From contig JAJEAG010000077.1 in NCBI GenBank assembly GCA_022824265.1, positions 1 through 53,790 on the forward strand: DNA of 53,790 nt, read 5' to 3'. Every line of letters starts with the position of its first letter. The first letter of the stretch is position 1. This document shows, piece by piece, positions 15,806 to 24,710 of this stretch. The position numbers and the translations under genes are program-made. The notes beneath the pieces were generated by a model, which was not told the DNA's origin, ran no database searches, and saw only the letters and a list, made by a program, of their open reading frames with translations. The DNA comes from Candidatus Poribacteria bacterium (GTDB lineage Bacteria > Poribacteria > WGA-4E > WGA-3G).

Positions 15806-16378
15806 ATGCATATATATATGGTAATTGGAGTATGGTTACTTACATCAGGTTGTGCAACGATGTTTGAACCTCCTCCATTACGAATTGACGCTATAAATCT
15901 ATCCTGTGAGGAATACCCATTACTCGTTGATGGTGATCTTACCACAAAAAGTAACCTGAAAGTAAAAAGTCCTCTTCTAAAGCAGAATTCGCGTCATAGA
16001 AACAATACCGGATATGGAGATTGGATTGAAGGTAATGATAAGGCTGAAGCATTGATTCAACTTAACACCCTTACACATGTTGCTTGGATTGAGGTACATC
16101 CAGTATCAAATATTTCTCGTCTCACTGTAGACACTGCGACCACAGAAATAGTGGATGATAAAGAATATGATTTCGTCCCAGTGAAAAGCCATAAGATTGC
16201 AAGATCCAAAAATGGTGAGGTGATACGTATCTACATAGATAGACAGATAAGGTTTCTAAAGGTTGTAGTCTATGTTAATCGTGATTCAGCAAAAGTAACT
16301 CGTGAAATATTTACTGATAAAATAAAAGCGTCCTTTGATGATGTTGTAATTCGGGAAATAAAGGTATACAGTGATTGA
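15806..16378 (+). CDS. Discoidin-like lipoprotein with ambiguous start
   Basis: This is a 190-residue exported protein with lipobox L-T-S-G-C. Its mature part resembles the F5/8C-like lipoprotein at 8980: a V-D-G-D-L-T-T-K-S start, an A-W-I-E-V-H-P-V strand, I-R-F-L-K-V-V-V-Y, and a final V-V-I-R-E-I-K-V-Y-S-D. The annotated ATG has no ribosome-binding site. A better start (ATG 15783, GGAG nine bases upstream) lies in another frame. Removing one AT from the run at about 15810-15820 would join it to this frame and give a textbook lipoprotein signal (M-L-S-R-T-Y-S-Q-C-I-Y-M). The gene is either slipped, phase-variable or affected by a sequence error. Confidence 0.7.
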   Translation: MHIYMVIGVWLLTSGCATMFEPPPLRIDAINLSCEEYPLLVDGDLTTKSNLKVKSPLLKQNSRHRNNTGYGDWIEGNDKAEALIQLNTLTHVAWIEVHPVSNISRLTVDTATTEIVDDKEYDFVPVKSHKIARSKNGEVIRIYIDRQIRFLKVVVYVNRDSAKVTREIFTDKIKASFDDVVIREIKVYSD

Positions 16379-16509
16379 AATTCAAAGCAATAGGTGAGCG
16401 TATATCATTCTGTGTTGAGATAGTCTTAAATATACATATCTATATATTGTATAATTTTTATCTAATTTTTACCCTTTTCTCAAACTTATTTCAAACAAGG
16501 AGAACTTAA

Positions 16510-17268
16510 TTGAGCGAAAGAATACCAATTGCATTACAGTTATATTCCGTTAGAGATGATTGTGCTAAAGACCTATCCCTTACGCTACAAGCTGTTGCAC
16601 AGATGGGATATGAAGGAGTTGAATTTGCTGGCTACTATGACCGCACGGCAGAAGAACTTCGCGGCATGTGTGATGACCTTGAGTTAAAAGTTGTTGGTAC
16701 ACATACAGGGATAAACACACTCCTCGGTGATCAACTCGCTGAGACGGTTGAATTCAACAAAATACTTGGAAATCCGTATCTAATTGTACCAGGATTACCG
16801 GGAGAGTACAGTAATTCACCGAATGCGTGGCAAGACACGGCAAAACTGTTTAATGATATATCAGAAAAAATATCTGAACAAGGTATGTACACCGGCTATC
16901 ACAACCACACGGGTGAATTTAAACCTATGGATGGTGAAGTGCCGTGGGATATATTCGGAAGTAATACTCACGACGATGTTGTCCTGCAAATTGACACTGG
17001 TCACGTCCTACGTGCAGGTGCGGACAATGTTAAGTATATTGAACGGTACCCTGGAAGATATAAACTCGTCCATATAAAAGAATTTTCTGCAACAAATGAC
17101 AAAGCAGTGATTGGTGAAGGAGATATTCCTTGGGATGACGTGTTTGAAGCCTGTGAAACCGTCGGCGGTACAGAGTGGTACATCGTAGAACAGGAAAGTT
17201 ATGCCTTTTCACCAATTGAATGTGCAGAAAAATGTATTGAAAACCTAAGAAAAATGGGAAAAATATAG
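16510..17268 (+). CDS. Sugar phosphate isomerase/epimerase (AP-endonuclease-2 TIM barrel)
   Basis: This 252-residue TIM-barrel protein belongs to the xylose-isomerase-like family. Visible ligands include H-N-H-T-G-E-F near 128, Q-I-D-T-G-H near 160, and V-H-I-K-E near 185 with G-E-G-D-I-P-W after it. The last is typical of sugar and inosose isomerases and binds divalent metal. The start is TTG at 16510, supported by an AAGGAGAAC site and the family N-terminus I-P-I-A-L-Q-L-Y-S-V-R. A methyltransferase gene follows after two bases. It probably converts a keto-sugar or inosose; the substrate is unknown. Confidence 0.88.
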   Translation: MSERIPIALQLYSVRDDCAKDLSLTLQAVAQMGYEGVEFAGYYDRTAEELRGMCDDLELKVVGTHTGINTLLGDQLAETVEFNKILGNPYLIVPGLPGEYSNSPNAWQDTAKLFNDISEKISEQGMYTGYHNHTGEFKPMDGEVPWDIFGSNTHDDVVLQIDTGHVLRAGADNVKYIERYPGRYKLVHIKEFSATNDKAVIGEGDIPWDDVFEACETVGGTEWYIVEQESYAFSPIECAEKCIENLRKMGKI

Positions 17269-17270
17269 GT

Positions 17271-18008
17271 TTGAGCGAATCCGAAGCGTCAGAAAAAGAG
17301 AGTCATTCCTTCGCTGTTGAAGCAGACCTATTGCTATGGTGGGAAGATTACTATCTGCCTGTTTTTGAGTATATCCTACCTATTATGGGACCATTGGAAG
17401 GAAAGCGTGTACTTGAATTAGGAACAGGAACTGGTGGCACTGCAACGATGCTTGCGAAACAAGGCGCATCTGTTGTGGGAATTGATTTATTGCCCTTCAG
17501 AATTGATGAAGCACAAGAGAGGATACACCAGCACAACGTTGCTGATGATGTAGACTTCGTCCTAATGGATGCCACAAAACTTGCTTTTGAAGATAACACT
17601 TTTGACTATGTTATCTCAAAATCTGTATTAGTTTTTACTGATCACACACACACTGCAAAAGAGTGTTACCGAGTTCTTAAACCGGGTGGTAAAGCAATTT
17701 TCATTGAAAATATGCGAAATCACCCAGTTGTGTGGTCTTACCGCAAATTGTTTCTGAAATATTCCCGCGAATTGCACTATTTCTCAATATCAGATATTAA
17801 TGCGATTGGAAATGTATTCAAGGAGATGGAGCATAGAGAATTCCACCTCCTCTCTTTATGTGCGCTGTTTTGGCAAAAAGTTGTCCCTATTCCATTCCTC
17901 TATCGGTTATCTCTTAAGATTTTTAAGCAAATTGATGAATTTTTACTACGTAAGATAGCATTTCTTAAAAAGCATTGTTGGATCACAGCAATTATTTGCG
18001 AAAAATAA
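17271..18008 (+). CDS. Class I SAM-dependent methyltransferase
   Basis: This 245-residue UbiE/Methyltransf_11-type enzyme shows motif I as L-E-L-G-T-G-T-G-G-T near residue 46. The acidic end of strand 2 is G-I-D-L-L-P near 68, motif II is M-D-A-T-K-L-A-F, and motif post-II is Y-R-V-L-K-P-G-G-K near 132. The C-terminal part is hydrophobic and basic (F-L-L-R-K-I-A-F-L-K-K) and may contact membranes or a lipid substrate. It begins at TTG two bases after the isomerase stop, so it is translationally coupled. The acceptor cannot be inferred. Confidence 0.85.
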   Translation: MSESEASEKESHSFAVEADLLLWWEDYYLPVFEYILPIMGPLEGKRVLELGTGTGGTATMLAKQGASVVGIDLLPFRIDEAQERIHQHNVADDVDFVLMDATKLAFEDNTFDYVISKSVLVFTDHTHTAKECYRVLKPGGKAIFIENMRNHPVVWSYRKLFLKYSRELHYFSISDINAIGNVFKEMEHREFHLLSLCALFWQKVVPIPFLYRLSLKIFKQIDEFLLRKIAFLKKHCWITAIICEK

Positions 18009-18046
18009 CTCGGATATAGTTTCTAACATTTCATTGATGACATCAA

Positions 18047-19198
18047 TCAGTTTCTTTGATATTTTATTTCTCCATTCAAAATTGTCATAGTCAAATCTAT
18101 TTCAAAACGATCCGAATTCCAATAGAATAGAATCATATTCGCTTTGGTAGAATCATCATAGTTATCTATTTTATTGTCTAATCCGAGCAATTTTTTGAGT
18201 TGTAATGTGGCAAGTGAAAATGCTTCTGCCAATGAGATTCCCGCGAATCGCACACTATTTTCAATACCTCTTGCTAATTCAATCGCTGAACCGGCAAGAT
18301 ACTCAGTCCCTTGCAACCTAACACATCTATCCTCAGTCAATTCAACAGGTTGTCCAGCAAACTGATAATTTCCAGGTTTCATACCAGCCAAAGCAACAGC
18401 ATCACTAATGAGAATACAACGGTCAAGAGTTTTAGCACGTATCATAGATTTAACTACAGTGGGTGGAAGATGATGTCCATCAACAATTAGACTTGTCCAA
18501 AGCTCATCTGAACCAAGTTGTTCCCATATATAGTTCGGATGTCGTTTTATATTTGCGTGTGCACCATTTCCAAGGTGTGTTGAAAGCATGGCACCAGCAC
18601 TAATCGCTTCTTGGATATTTTCTACAGATGCATCTGTATGTCCAATAGCGACAACAATGTCCTCAGAAACAAGTTTTTCTATAAATGGAATTGCGCCAAA
18701 TTTTTCCGGTGCAAGGGTAACAATACGTATCATACCTTCTGCTATATCTTGAAACCTGCGAAATTCATCCCAGTCCGGATTTCTTATATGCTCTATAGGA
18801 TGTGCACCGCGCGGTCCATCAACAGGTGAGATATAAGGTCCTTCAAGGTGAATACCGAGTATTGAGTGTGCAACTGCTGAATCTGCATTACATGCCCCAA
18901 CAATAGCACGAAAGGAATTGCTTATACTCTCATACGATGCAGTTACGACTGTTGGACATAAAAAACCTGTTCCTACGTGCCAAAGTGAATGTACCATCTT
19001 GCATACATCCTCATCCGTAACAGTTGGCACATTCAAGTCATATCCAGAGAATCCATTGACTTGAATATCTACCAGTGCAGGTGCTAACAACATCAGACTA
19101 CGAGTTGATTCTATCTGATTAATCGACTGTATACGATTGTTAACAAATGTTATTTCAACTGGTTCATTTTTTAATATATCGGTACACTGAAGTTTCAT
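18047..19198 (-). CDS. nagA: N-acetylglucosamine-6-phosphate deacetylase
   Basis: NagA removes acetate from GlcNAc-6-phosphate in amino-sugar catabolism and wall recycling. This 383-residue amidohydrolase has D-I-Q-V-N-G-F-S-G-Y-D near residue 47, the metal Glu in H-L-E-G-P-Y-I near 119, A-I-G-H-T-D-A near 185, S-T-H-L-G-N-G-A near 206, V-D-G-H-H near 239 and the catalytic Asp in I-L-I-S-D-A near 262. NagA typically reads THLFNAM where this one has T-H-L-G-N-G-A, so substrate preference may differ slightly. It is convergent with the methyltransferase and has no transport or NagB partner here. Confidence 0.9.
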   Translation of the reverse strand: MKLQCTDILKNEPVEITFVNNRIQSINQIESTRSLMLLAPALVDIQVNGFSGYDLNVPTVTDEDVCKMVHSLWHVGTGFLCPTVVTASYESISNSFRAIVGACNADSAVAHSILGIHLEGPYISPVDGPRGAHPIEHIRNPDWDEFRRFQDIAEGMIRIVTLAPEKFGAIPFIEKLVSEDIVVAIGHTDASVENIQEAISAGAMLSTHLGNGAHANIKRHPNYIWEQLGSDELWTSLIVDGHHLPPTVVKSMIRAKTLDRCILISDAVALAGMKPGNYQFAGQPVELTEDRCVRLQGTEYLAGSAIELARGIENSVRFAGISLAEAFSLATLQLKKLLGLDNKIDNYDDSTKANMILFYWNSDRFEIDLTMTILNGEIKYQRN

Positions 19199-19396
19199 GA
19201 TAATTCTGTTTTTTTAAATAGAATATAACAAGACATATCAGATAATACGCAACTTTTCTATCCTATGCAAGAAAAAAGTGTTGCAATATTATATAATATC
19301 GGTTAATGTATGTTATACCTAAATGATTTCAGTCAGTTGAAGTGTTAATCAGTGAATTCTACCCCTATGAATTTACATACGAATAGTGGAGGCAAA

Positions 19397-20176
19397 ATGG
19401 AGTATCTTACTTATGGCAAAACAGGTTTAGAAATATCACGTCTCTGCTTCGGTGCAGGACATCTTGAGAAGTTATATGATATTCAAACTGGTGGCAAACT
19501 TATGCTGAAGGCACTTGACGAAGGTATAACCTTTTGGGATACAGCCGAAGGATATGGAACTCAACCTCACCTTGGCGAAGCAGTTAGACAGATTAACAGA
19601 AATGAAGTAGTTATCCAAACTAAAACTGCAAAGAAAGATCATCAAGGTGCATCAGCGAGCATTGAAAAAGCCCTACGCGAACTACAGACCGACTATATTG
19701 ATGTAATGTTATTACATGCTGTCTCTTCGCCAGAGGATTTAGAAGAACGAGAACGTGAAGGAGCATTTGATGCATTCCGTGAAGCAAAAGCTGCCGGCAA
19801 AGTCCGTATAATCGGTTGTTCCACACATCTATATACAGGTGCAGTGATGGATGCAGTGATTGATCATCCTGAGATTGATGTAATTCTGACAACCGCGAAT
19901 AAAGAAGGTAGGATGTTAGAGGGAGGTCCATTCGATAAACATTTGGAATACATAGAACGTGCATATAACCTCGGTAAAGGAATTAGCATTATGAAGGTAA
20001 TCGTCCAAAATGACATGCCTGAGGAAGATATGCCAGAATGGATTGAATGGGCATTTAACCTTGAAACTGCACATGCCATTAACCTCGGTATAACCGAAGA
20101 TCGACATATTACACTTGATGTTGGTCTGGCACGCGCAAGTGCAAGAAGACGACTTATCCAAAGCAAAGCAGCATAA
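19397..20176 (+). CDS. Aldo/keto reductase
   Basis: This 259-residue NADPH-dependent TIM-barrel oxidoreductase starts at ATG 19397, chosen because GTGGAGG lies five bases upstream and the family N-terminus (M-E-Y-L-T-Y-G-K-T-G-L-E-I-S) begins there. The catalytic tetrad is visible: Asp in F-W-D-T-A, Tyr in E-G-Y-G, Lys in Q-T-K-T and His in L-L-H-A. It lacks the 4Fe-4S ferredoxin-like C-terminal extension found in some relatives. It appears to head an operon with the SpoU methyltransferase and an MDR dehydrogenase. The substrate is not inferable. Confidence 0.92.
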   Translation: MEYLTYGKTGLEISRLCFGAGHLEKLYDIQTGGKLMLKALDEGITFWDTAEGYGTQPHLGEAVRQINRNEVVIQTKTAKKDHQGASASIEKALRELQTDYIDVMLLHAVSSPEDLEEREREGAFDAFREAKAAGKVRIIGCSTHLYTGAVMDAVIDHPEIDVILTTANKEGRMLEGGPFDKHLEYIERAYNLGKGISIMKVIVQNDMPEEDMPEWIEWAFNLETAHAINLGITEDRHITLDVGLARASARRRLIQSKAA

Positions 20177-20214
20177 TGTGGAATGCTGAATACCTTATTT
20201 GCATCTACTGATAA

Positions 20215-20736
20215 ATGAAGCAGTTAAGAGGTAAACCACTCAAAGACTTTCTAAAGCAGGTGCAACAACCCAAAAGGGATCTGATTTTTATTCTACAAGA
20301 TGTACAAGATCCTATCAATGTTGGTTCAGCATTTCGTATAGCAGATGCATGCAATGTTCAAGAGCTTATATTAACAGGTATAAGTGCAAAACCACCTCAT
20401 CCACTGCTTCGAAAAGTTGCAAGAGGTAAACAAAGACGCGTCCAATGGAGTTATACGGAACAAGCTGCTGATGCAATTATATCGTTAAAATCAAAAGGGT
20501 TCATGAGTTGTGCGTTAGAACTCACACCGAAGTCTATCCCCTACAATCAAGTAGATTTACCAGACAAAATATGCCTTGTTGTTGGTCACGAAGATCATGG
20601 TATAACCAAACGGACACTTGCAGTCTGTGATATGTTCATATTCCTACCGATGTACGGTAAGGGTACATCAATGAATGTCCATGTGTCGCTTGGTATTGCC
20701 GCATATCACATATTACATGCTCCAAGGAAAACATAA
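20215..20736 (+). CDS. SpoU/TrmH-family RNA 2'-O-methyltransferase
   Basis: This 173-residue SPOUT enzyme methylates ribose in tRNA or rRNA. Motif 1 reads D-P-I-N-V-G-S-A-F-R-I-A-D-A near residue 31, with the catalytic Arg. Motif 2 is V-G-H-E-D-H-G-I near 122. Motif 3, S-M-N-V-H-V-S-L-G-I-A-A-Y near 148, forms the trefoil-knot SAM site. It is compact, lacking the N-terminal RNA-binding extension of rlmB, as in TrmH/TrmL-like proteins. The stop overlaps the next ATG by one base (TAATG). The target nucleotide cannot be told. Confidence 0.9.
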   Translation: MKQLRGKPLKDFLKQVQQPKRDLIFILQDVQDPINVGSAFRIADACNVQELILTGISAKPPHPLLRKVARGKQRRVQWSYTEQAADAIISLKSKGFMSCALELTPKSIPYNQVDLPDKICLVVGHEDHGITKRTLAVCDMFIFLPMYGKGTSMNVHVSLGIAAYHILHAPRKT

Positions 20737-21809
20737 TGTCAGATACGATGCGCGCTATTATGTGTCGTGGTCCTTATGATTACCAACTGGATGAGGTGGC
20801 AATCCCACAAGCTGCAACAAATGAAGTAGTGATAAAAGTAAATGCATGTGGTGTATGTGCGAGTGATATAAAATGTTATACTGGAGCACAGCTTTTTTGG
20901 GGAGATGAACAGAGAAAACCTTATGTTGAAACTCCTGTGATACCCGGTCATGAATTCATAGGAGAGGTTGTCCAACTTGGGGAAGGAGCAAGCGAAAAAT
21001 ATGGGTTACAACTTGGGGACATAGCAATCGCTGAACAGATTGTTCCTTGTTGGGAATGCCGATATTGCCATACAGGTAAGTATTGGTTATGTCAAATCCA
21101 TAATATCTATGGATTCCAACCAGTTGTGAATGGTGGTATGGCAGAGTTTATGAAGTTTCTTGCGCGATCACTTGTTTACAAAGTACCAAATGATATGCCG
21201 ATCGCGAATGCTGCTATGATTGAACCGCTTGCTTGTTCCATACATGCTGTTCAACGTGGTAATATCGAATTTGGTGATGTTGTTGTGATTGCGGGTGCTG
21301 GGACTCTTGGACTTGGTATGATCGGTGCTGCGAAGTTGAAAAATCCTGGTACTCTCATAGCAATTGACTTAATCAATAAAAGATTGGATATAGCAAAAAA
21401 ACTTGGTGCTGATATAACAATCAACCCATCTGAAGAAGATGCTGTTGAAATGGTTTTAGACCTAACAGAGGGTTATGGTTGCGATGTCTATATTGAGGCT
21501 ACTGGGCATCCAAAGGCAGTTGAACAGGGACTTCACATGATACGTAAAGCGGGAACTTTCGTTGAATTTAGTGTCATGCGAGAACCTGTAACGGTAGATT
21601 GGACAATCATAGGGGATACGAAAGAATTAAATATACACGGTTCCCATTTAGGACCCTACGCTTATCCACTCGCAATAGATTATATCCACAGTGGTAGTAT
21701 TGATGTAAGTCACATTGTAACACATCAGCTCCCATTGGAAGATTATATAACGGCATTTGAAATGGTTCAGAAAGGTAGCGATTCAATCAAAGTCCAGTTA
21801 GTTTCATAA
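20736..21809 (+). CDS. Zinc-dependent MDR alcohol/threonine-type dehydrogenase
   Basis: This 357-residue NAD(P)-dependent enzyme carries both zinc sites. The catalytic ligands are C-G-V-C-A-S-D (Cys38/Cys41 region) and G-H-E-F near 71. The structural lobe has Cys105, Cys108, Cys111 and Cys119 (P-C-W-E-C-R-Y-C-H-T-G). The Rossmann motif is G-A-G-T-L-G-L-G near 180. It resembles threonine or sorbitol dehydrogenases, but the specific substrate is not determinable. It shares a one-base overlap with the SpoU gene, so they are co-translated despite unrelated functions. Confidence 0.9.
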   Translation: MSDTMRAIMCRGPYDYQLDEVAIPQAATNEVVIKVNACGVCASDIKCYTGAQLFWGDEQRKPYVETPVIPGHEFIGEVVQLGEGASEKYGLQLGDIAIAEQIVPCWECRYCHTGKYWLCQIHNIYGFQPVVNGGMAEFMKFLARSLVYKVPNDMPIANAAMIEPLACSIHAVQRGNIEFGDVVVIAGAGTLGLGMIGAAKLKNPGTLIAIDLINKRLDIAKKLGADITINPSEEDAVEMVLDLTEGYGCDVYIEATGHPKAVEQGLHMIRKAGTFVEFSVMREPVTVDWTIIGDTKELNIHGSHLGPYAYPLAIDYIHSGSIDVSHIVTHQLPLEDYITAFEMVQKGSDSIKVQLVS

Positions 21810-21834
21810 TCAAATTGTAACTTGTGAAATTGAA

Positions 21835-21864
21835 TTGCTGCATATTTTTTGTCTGTGGTATAAT
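21835..21864 (+). promoter_or_regulatory. Sigma-70-type promoter upstream of the SUMF1 protein
   Basis: TTGCTG (21835-21840), an 18-base spacer and a perfect TATAAT (21859-21864) predict a start near 21870. This coincides with an ATG that opens a 14-codon frame (ending TGA at about 21912-21914), not the gene's own start. Confidence 0.45.
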
Positions 21865-21934
21865 TGATAATGTATATCTCAAAACACATAAATGTTATTG
21901 CACATAGACAATGAAATAATTGTGTCAAAAGATT

Positions 21935-22819
21935 ATGCTATTAGATCTCAGTAAACCGAAAGAATCGCGTATTGCCCTTTTAGAAAATGAGAATACGGAG
22001 GCATTCCAGCAATTACTTCAAGAGTATTGGCATTGGTACTACAACGAATCAATACATGATTCCGTAAGGTTACTTCTAAGTACAGATTTAGGATGGGAAA
22101 AAGCACCAAAAGCTATTTCACCTCCAGTTGGTGAGGTAATTTCACCTTTGGGACAAGCACTTGCACACACAAATAAAGATATTCGTGATGCTGCGCTTCA
22201 AATCTTGGATGCCACTACTTGTATACCTGCAGGAACTGCACTGATTGGTGAAGAATGTGTTCCTATTGATGTTGAAGAATTTGAGATTGGAGTGTATCCT
22301 GTTACAAATGCACAATATCTCCGGTTTATTCTCGCGACCGATTATGATCCACCTAAGGATTGGCAAGAAAATGCTGAGCTGAATTATGAGATATATTCAA
22401 ACAAAGGGGATCACCCCGTTGTTTGGATAAGTTGTGAAGAAGCGGATGCTTATGCAGATTATATCGGCGGAAGATTACCGACTTTTGAAGAGTGGCAATA
22501 TGCTTCACGGGGAACAGATGATAGACTTTTTCCATGGGGGAATGAAATAGATATACCACGATGTAACACAGCAGAACTCGGTGCTGAAGGGACAACACCA
22601 GTCGGTATGTTTAAAGACGGTGTGAGCCCATTTGGTTGTTATGATATGTTAGGGAATGTATGGGAATGGACAAAGACACCTTATGATGAAAAAGGTGACT
22701 TTCATGTTGCCTGTGGTGGAGCATGGTATTATAACCACGACTATAGTACATGCATTAGTTACGATTTTTTCAGTAGAAATTATGCTGAATTTGTTATCGG
22801 TTTTCGTATTGCCAGATGA
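21935..22819 (+). CDS. SUMF1-fold (formylglycine-enzyme-like) cytosolic protein
   Basis: The gene encodes 294 residues from ATG 21935. The start is weakly defined; a TTG lies five codons upstream. Residues about 105-294 form a SUMF1/FGE-sulfatase domain. Recognisable are Y-P-V-T-N-A-Q-Y-L near 130, D-H-P-V-V-W-I-S near 164, G-R-L-P-T-F-E-E-W near 182, F-P-W-G-N-E near 205, M-L-G-N-V-W-E-W-T near 245, and the closing G-F-R-I-A-R. The true formylglycine-generating enzyme uses two Cys after G-G-S. Here the segment is G-G-A-W-Y-Y-N-H-D-Y-S-T-C with only one displaced Cys, so it is unlikely to convert sulfatase Cys. No signal peptide is seen; the first 100 residues look helical and unassigned. Confidence 0.85.
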   Translation: MLLDLSKPKESRIALLENENTEAFQQLLQEYWHWYYNESIHDSVRLLLSTDLGWEKAPKAISPPVGEVISPLGQALAHTNKDIRDAALQILDATTCIPAGTALIGEECVPIDVEEFEIGVYPVTNAQYLRFILATDYDPPKDWQENAELNYEIYSNKGDHPVVWISCEEADAYADYIGGRLPTFEEWQYASRGTDDRLFPWGNEIDIPRCNTAELGAEGTTPVGMFKDGVSPFGCYDMLGNVWEWTKTPYDEKGDFHVACGGAWYYNHDYSTCISYDFFSRNYAEFVIGFRIAR

Positions 22820-22928
22820 AATCTTAAAAGTTGCAACCGATTGACAATCAAATTAATGTTGAGACTTTATTCAGATTTAGGTGTTTAAAATATATAGGTT
22901 CTATTTGAGGAACAATCGGAGTTTGTAG

Positions 22929-23528
22929 ATGAAGGACAAAAAAACGGACAAAGTCAATAATGATATAAAATCAGACTCCTCTCTGAAACGTGACGATTCA
23001 TCTATTTCCTCTAAAACCTTACAGAATAAGTTTATTCAACAAGGTCGTTTGGATATACATCACCATCAAACAGCTGCAACGCATTTAAAATTGGGGGCAG
23101 ATGCATTAAAGGCGCGAGACTTTGAGAAGGCAATTGAAGAATTTCTACTTGTAATACAACATAATCGTGAATCCGCTGAAGCACACTTTCATCTCGGTTT
23201 GGCATATTTTATGTTGGAGCATTATGAAAAAGCGATAGACGCATACAAAATGGCGATAGCATGTGAACCGAGCGAAATAACAGTATACATAAATCTGGCA
23301 TCAACTTACCGTATGTTAAAACGTTATGATGAGGCAATAGATGTATATGAACGTGCTATAAGGTTTAACCCTAATACACCTGAACTCCATTCGGAACTCG
23401 GTGCGGTATACTCGTTACGTGGAAGACGAGATGAAGCAGTCAATGCCTTTAAAACTGCAATGCGTCTGAAGTTAAAACTATCAAGCCTAAATCAGACGAC
23501 CGAAACGGAAATTTCTGAAGAAGAATAA
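22929..23528 (+). CDS. TPR protein heading an ECF sigma operon
   Basis: This 199-residue soluble protein has a polar N-terminus of about 45 residues rich in Lys, Asp and Ser. Four TPR units follow (about 50-190; A-H-F-H-L-G-L-A-Y-F-M-L-E and P-E-L-H-S-E-L-G-A-V-Y-S-L-R-G are typical). There is no signal peptide or membrane helix. A CGGAG site lies upstream of the ATG. It precedes the ECF sigma factor by 55 bases and may be a cytosolic interaction partner in the same regulatory unit. TPRs give no specific function. Confidence 0.8.
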   Translation: MKDKKTDKVNNDIKSDSSLKRDDSSISSKTLQNKFIQQGRLDIHHHQTAATHLKLGADALKARDFEKAIEEFLLVIQHNRESAEAHFHLGLAYFMLEHYEKAIDAYKMAIACEPSEITVYINLASTYRMLKRYDEAIDVYERAIRFNPNTPELHSELGAVYSLRGRRDEAVNAFKTAMRLKLKLSSLNQTTETEISEEE

Positions 23529-23583
23529 AATAGGTCATTCTTAGTTAATTTGTAAAAAACCTGAATACACACAGGAGTGTATC

Positions 23584-24183
23584 ATGTTTGTCTCAGATGA
23601 AGATTTGATGCTGGAATGTCGTAAAGGCGATATGAGTGCATTTGAACTGCTTGTCAGGCGGTATCAGGATGCACTTGTAAATTACATTTTCTATAACATT
23701 AATGATTTTCATCGGGCAGAAGATTTGGCACAGGAGACATTTCTCCGTGTATTGAAAAGTGCAAGTCGCTATGAACCGAAATCCTCATTTAAAAGTTGGC
23801 TTTATACAATTGCTACCAATTTGTCTCGAAATGAAATCCGTAATCGTGTTAGACGTAAAACATATTATCTTGAAGATATGGTGGAAGAAAATGAGGATAT
23901 ACACCATTCAGAATATATGATTGATACTCGTTTTCAACCTGACATACTATATGAAAAGAAAGAACGTCAACAACTTGTAAAAAAGACACTTAAACAATTA
24001 CCTGAAAATCAACGATTAGCCTTGACTCTCGTTACATATCAAGAATTAAGTTATGAAGAGGTCTCAGATATATTGAATTGTTCAGTTGGTGCCGTAAAAT
24101 CGCTCATTCATCGTGCACGACGGAACATGAAAAAACTACTTATCAAGTCCGGATTAGGAGAAAGTGTAAATGCTAAAATCTAA
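23584..24183 (+). CDS. ECF-type RNA polymerase sigma factor
   Basis: This 199-residue sigma-70 family protein has only regions 2 and 4. Region 2 spans about 5-95 (A-F-E-L-L-V-R-R-Y-Q, then A-E-D-L-A-Q-E-T-F-L-R-V, and W-L-Y-T-I-A-T-N-L). Region 4 spans about 135-195 (L-P-E-N-Q-R-L-A, then Y-E-E-V-S-D-I-L-N-C-S-V-G-A-V-K-S as the helix-turn-helix). It would redirect RNA polymerase to stress- or envelope-responsive promoters. Its anti-sigma gene starts inside its last codons (14-base overlap). An ACAGGAG site precedes the ATG. Confidence 0.95.
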   Translation: MFVSDEDLMLECRKGDMSAFELLVRRYQDALVNYIFYNINDFHRAEDLAQETFLRVLKSASRYEPKSSFKSWLYTIATNLSRNEIRNRVRRKTYYLEDMVEENEDIHHSEYMIDTRFQPDILYEKKERQQLVKKTLKQLPENQRLALTLVTYQELSYEEVSDILNCSVGAVKSLIHRARRNMKKLLIKSGLGESVNAKI

Positions 24184-24697
24184 AATGGTTGACTGTCAGA
24201 ACTTACAGAAGCAACTCTCTACGTATTTTGATAACGAACTCCAATCGTGGAAAAGTTTACTAATAAAATGGCATATTAAGCATTGCACAGAATGTAGTAA
24301 GAAATATACAGACATCCAACAGACACACACTTTACTTAATTCCGTGGAGGCGATTAGAACTTCAGATGACTTTCTGTCGAATGTGATGTCACGTGCTAAT
24401 GCTATAAATAGTTATCAGAAGGAACGATTATCACTGTTTAACCGTCTGGGTTCCATCGTCGAAGGATTACAAGAAAGGATGCGAGGCAATATTCGCACAT
24501 ACAATCCACTTTACATCAGCGGGTTTTTTGTTGGTGTGATTCTAATGATAGGTGTGACTCTCTACTCACCTAAAATAGACAAACTAAATATGTTTTCAGA
24601 ATATAAAAATCAACCTATAAATACACAACAAGAACGTCTGGTCGCCTTTGAAGTTATTATGCAACAAGAACCAAAACGTACATTAAAAATACGTTGA
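24170..24697 (+). CDS. Zinc-binding transmembrane anti-sigma factor
   Basis: This 175-residue partner of the ECF sigma factor has an N-terminal anti-sigma domain (ZAS/zf-HC2) whose ligand motif is H-I-K-H-C-T-E-C (HxxxCxxC, near 41-48), preceded by the L-S-T-Y-F-D-N-E-L helix. One membrane helix lies near 118-138 (Y-I-S-G-F-F-V-G-V-I-L-M-I-G) and a short periplasmic tail follows. It would hold the sigma factor at the membrane until a signal releases it. I kept ATG 24170 rather than ATG 24185 because AGGAGAAAG is correctly spaced for the first. Confidence 0.9.
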   Translation: MLKSKMVDCQNLQKQLSTYFDNELQSWKSLLIKWHIKHCTECSKKYTDIQQTHTLLNSVEAIRTSDDFLSNVMSRANAINSYQKERLSLFNRLGSIVEGLQERMRGNIRTYNPLYISGFFVGVILMIGVTLYSPKIDKLNMFSEYKNQPINTQQERLVAFEVIMQQEPKRTLKIR

Positions 24698-24710
24698 TGA
24701 GGTATACAAA

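Noticed and set aside
21935-22819. True formylglycine-generating enzyme
   Set aside because: The two catalytic cysteines expected after the conserved Gly-Gly are not present in the right positions.
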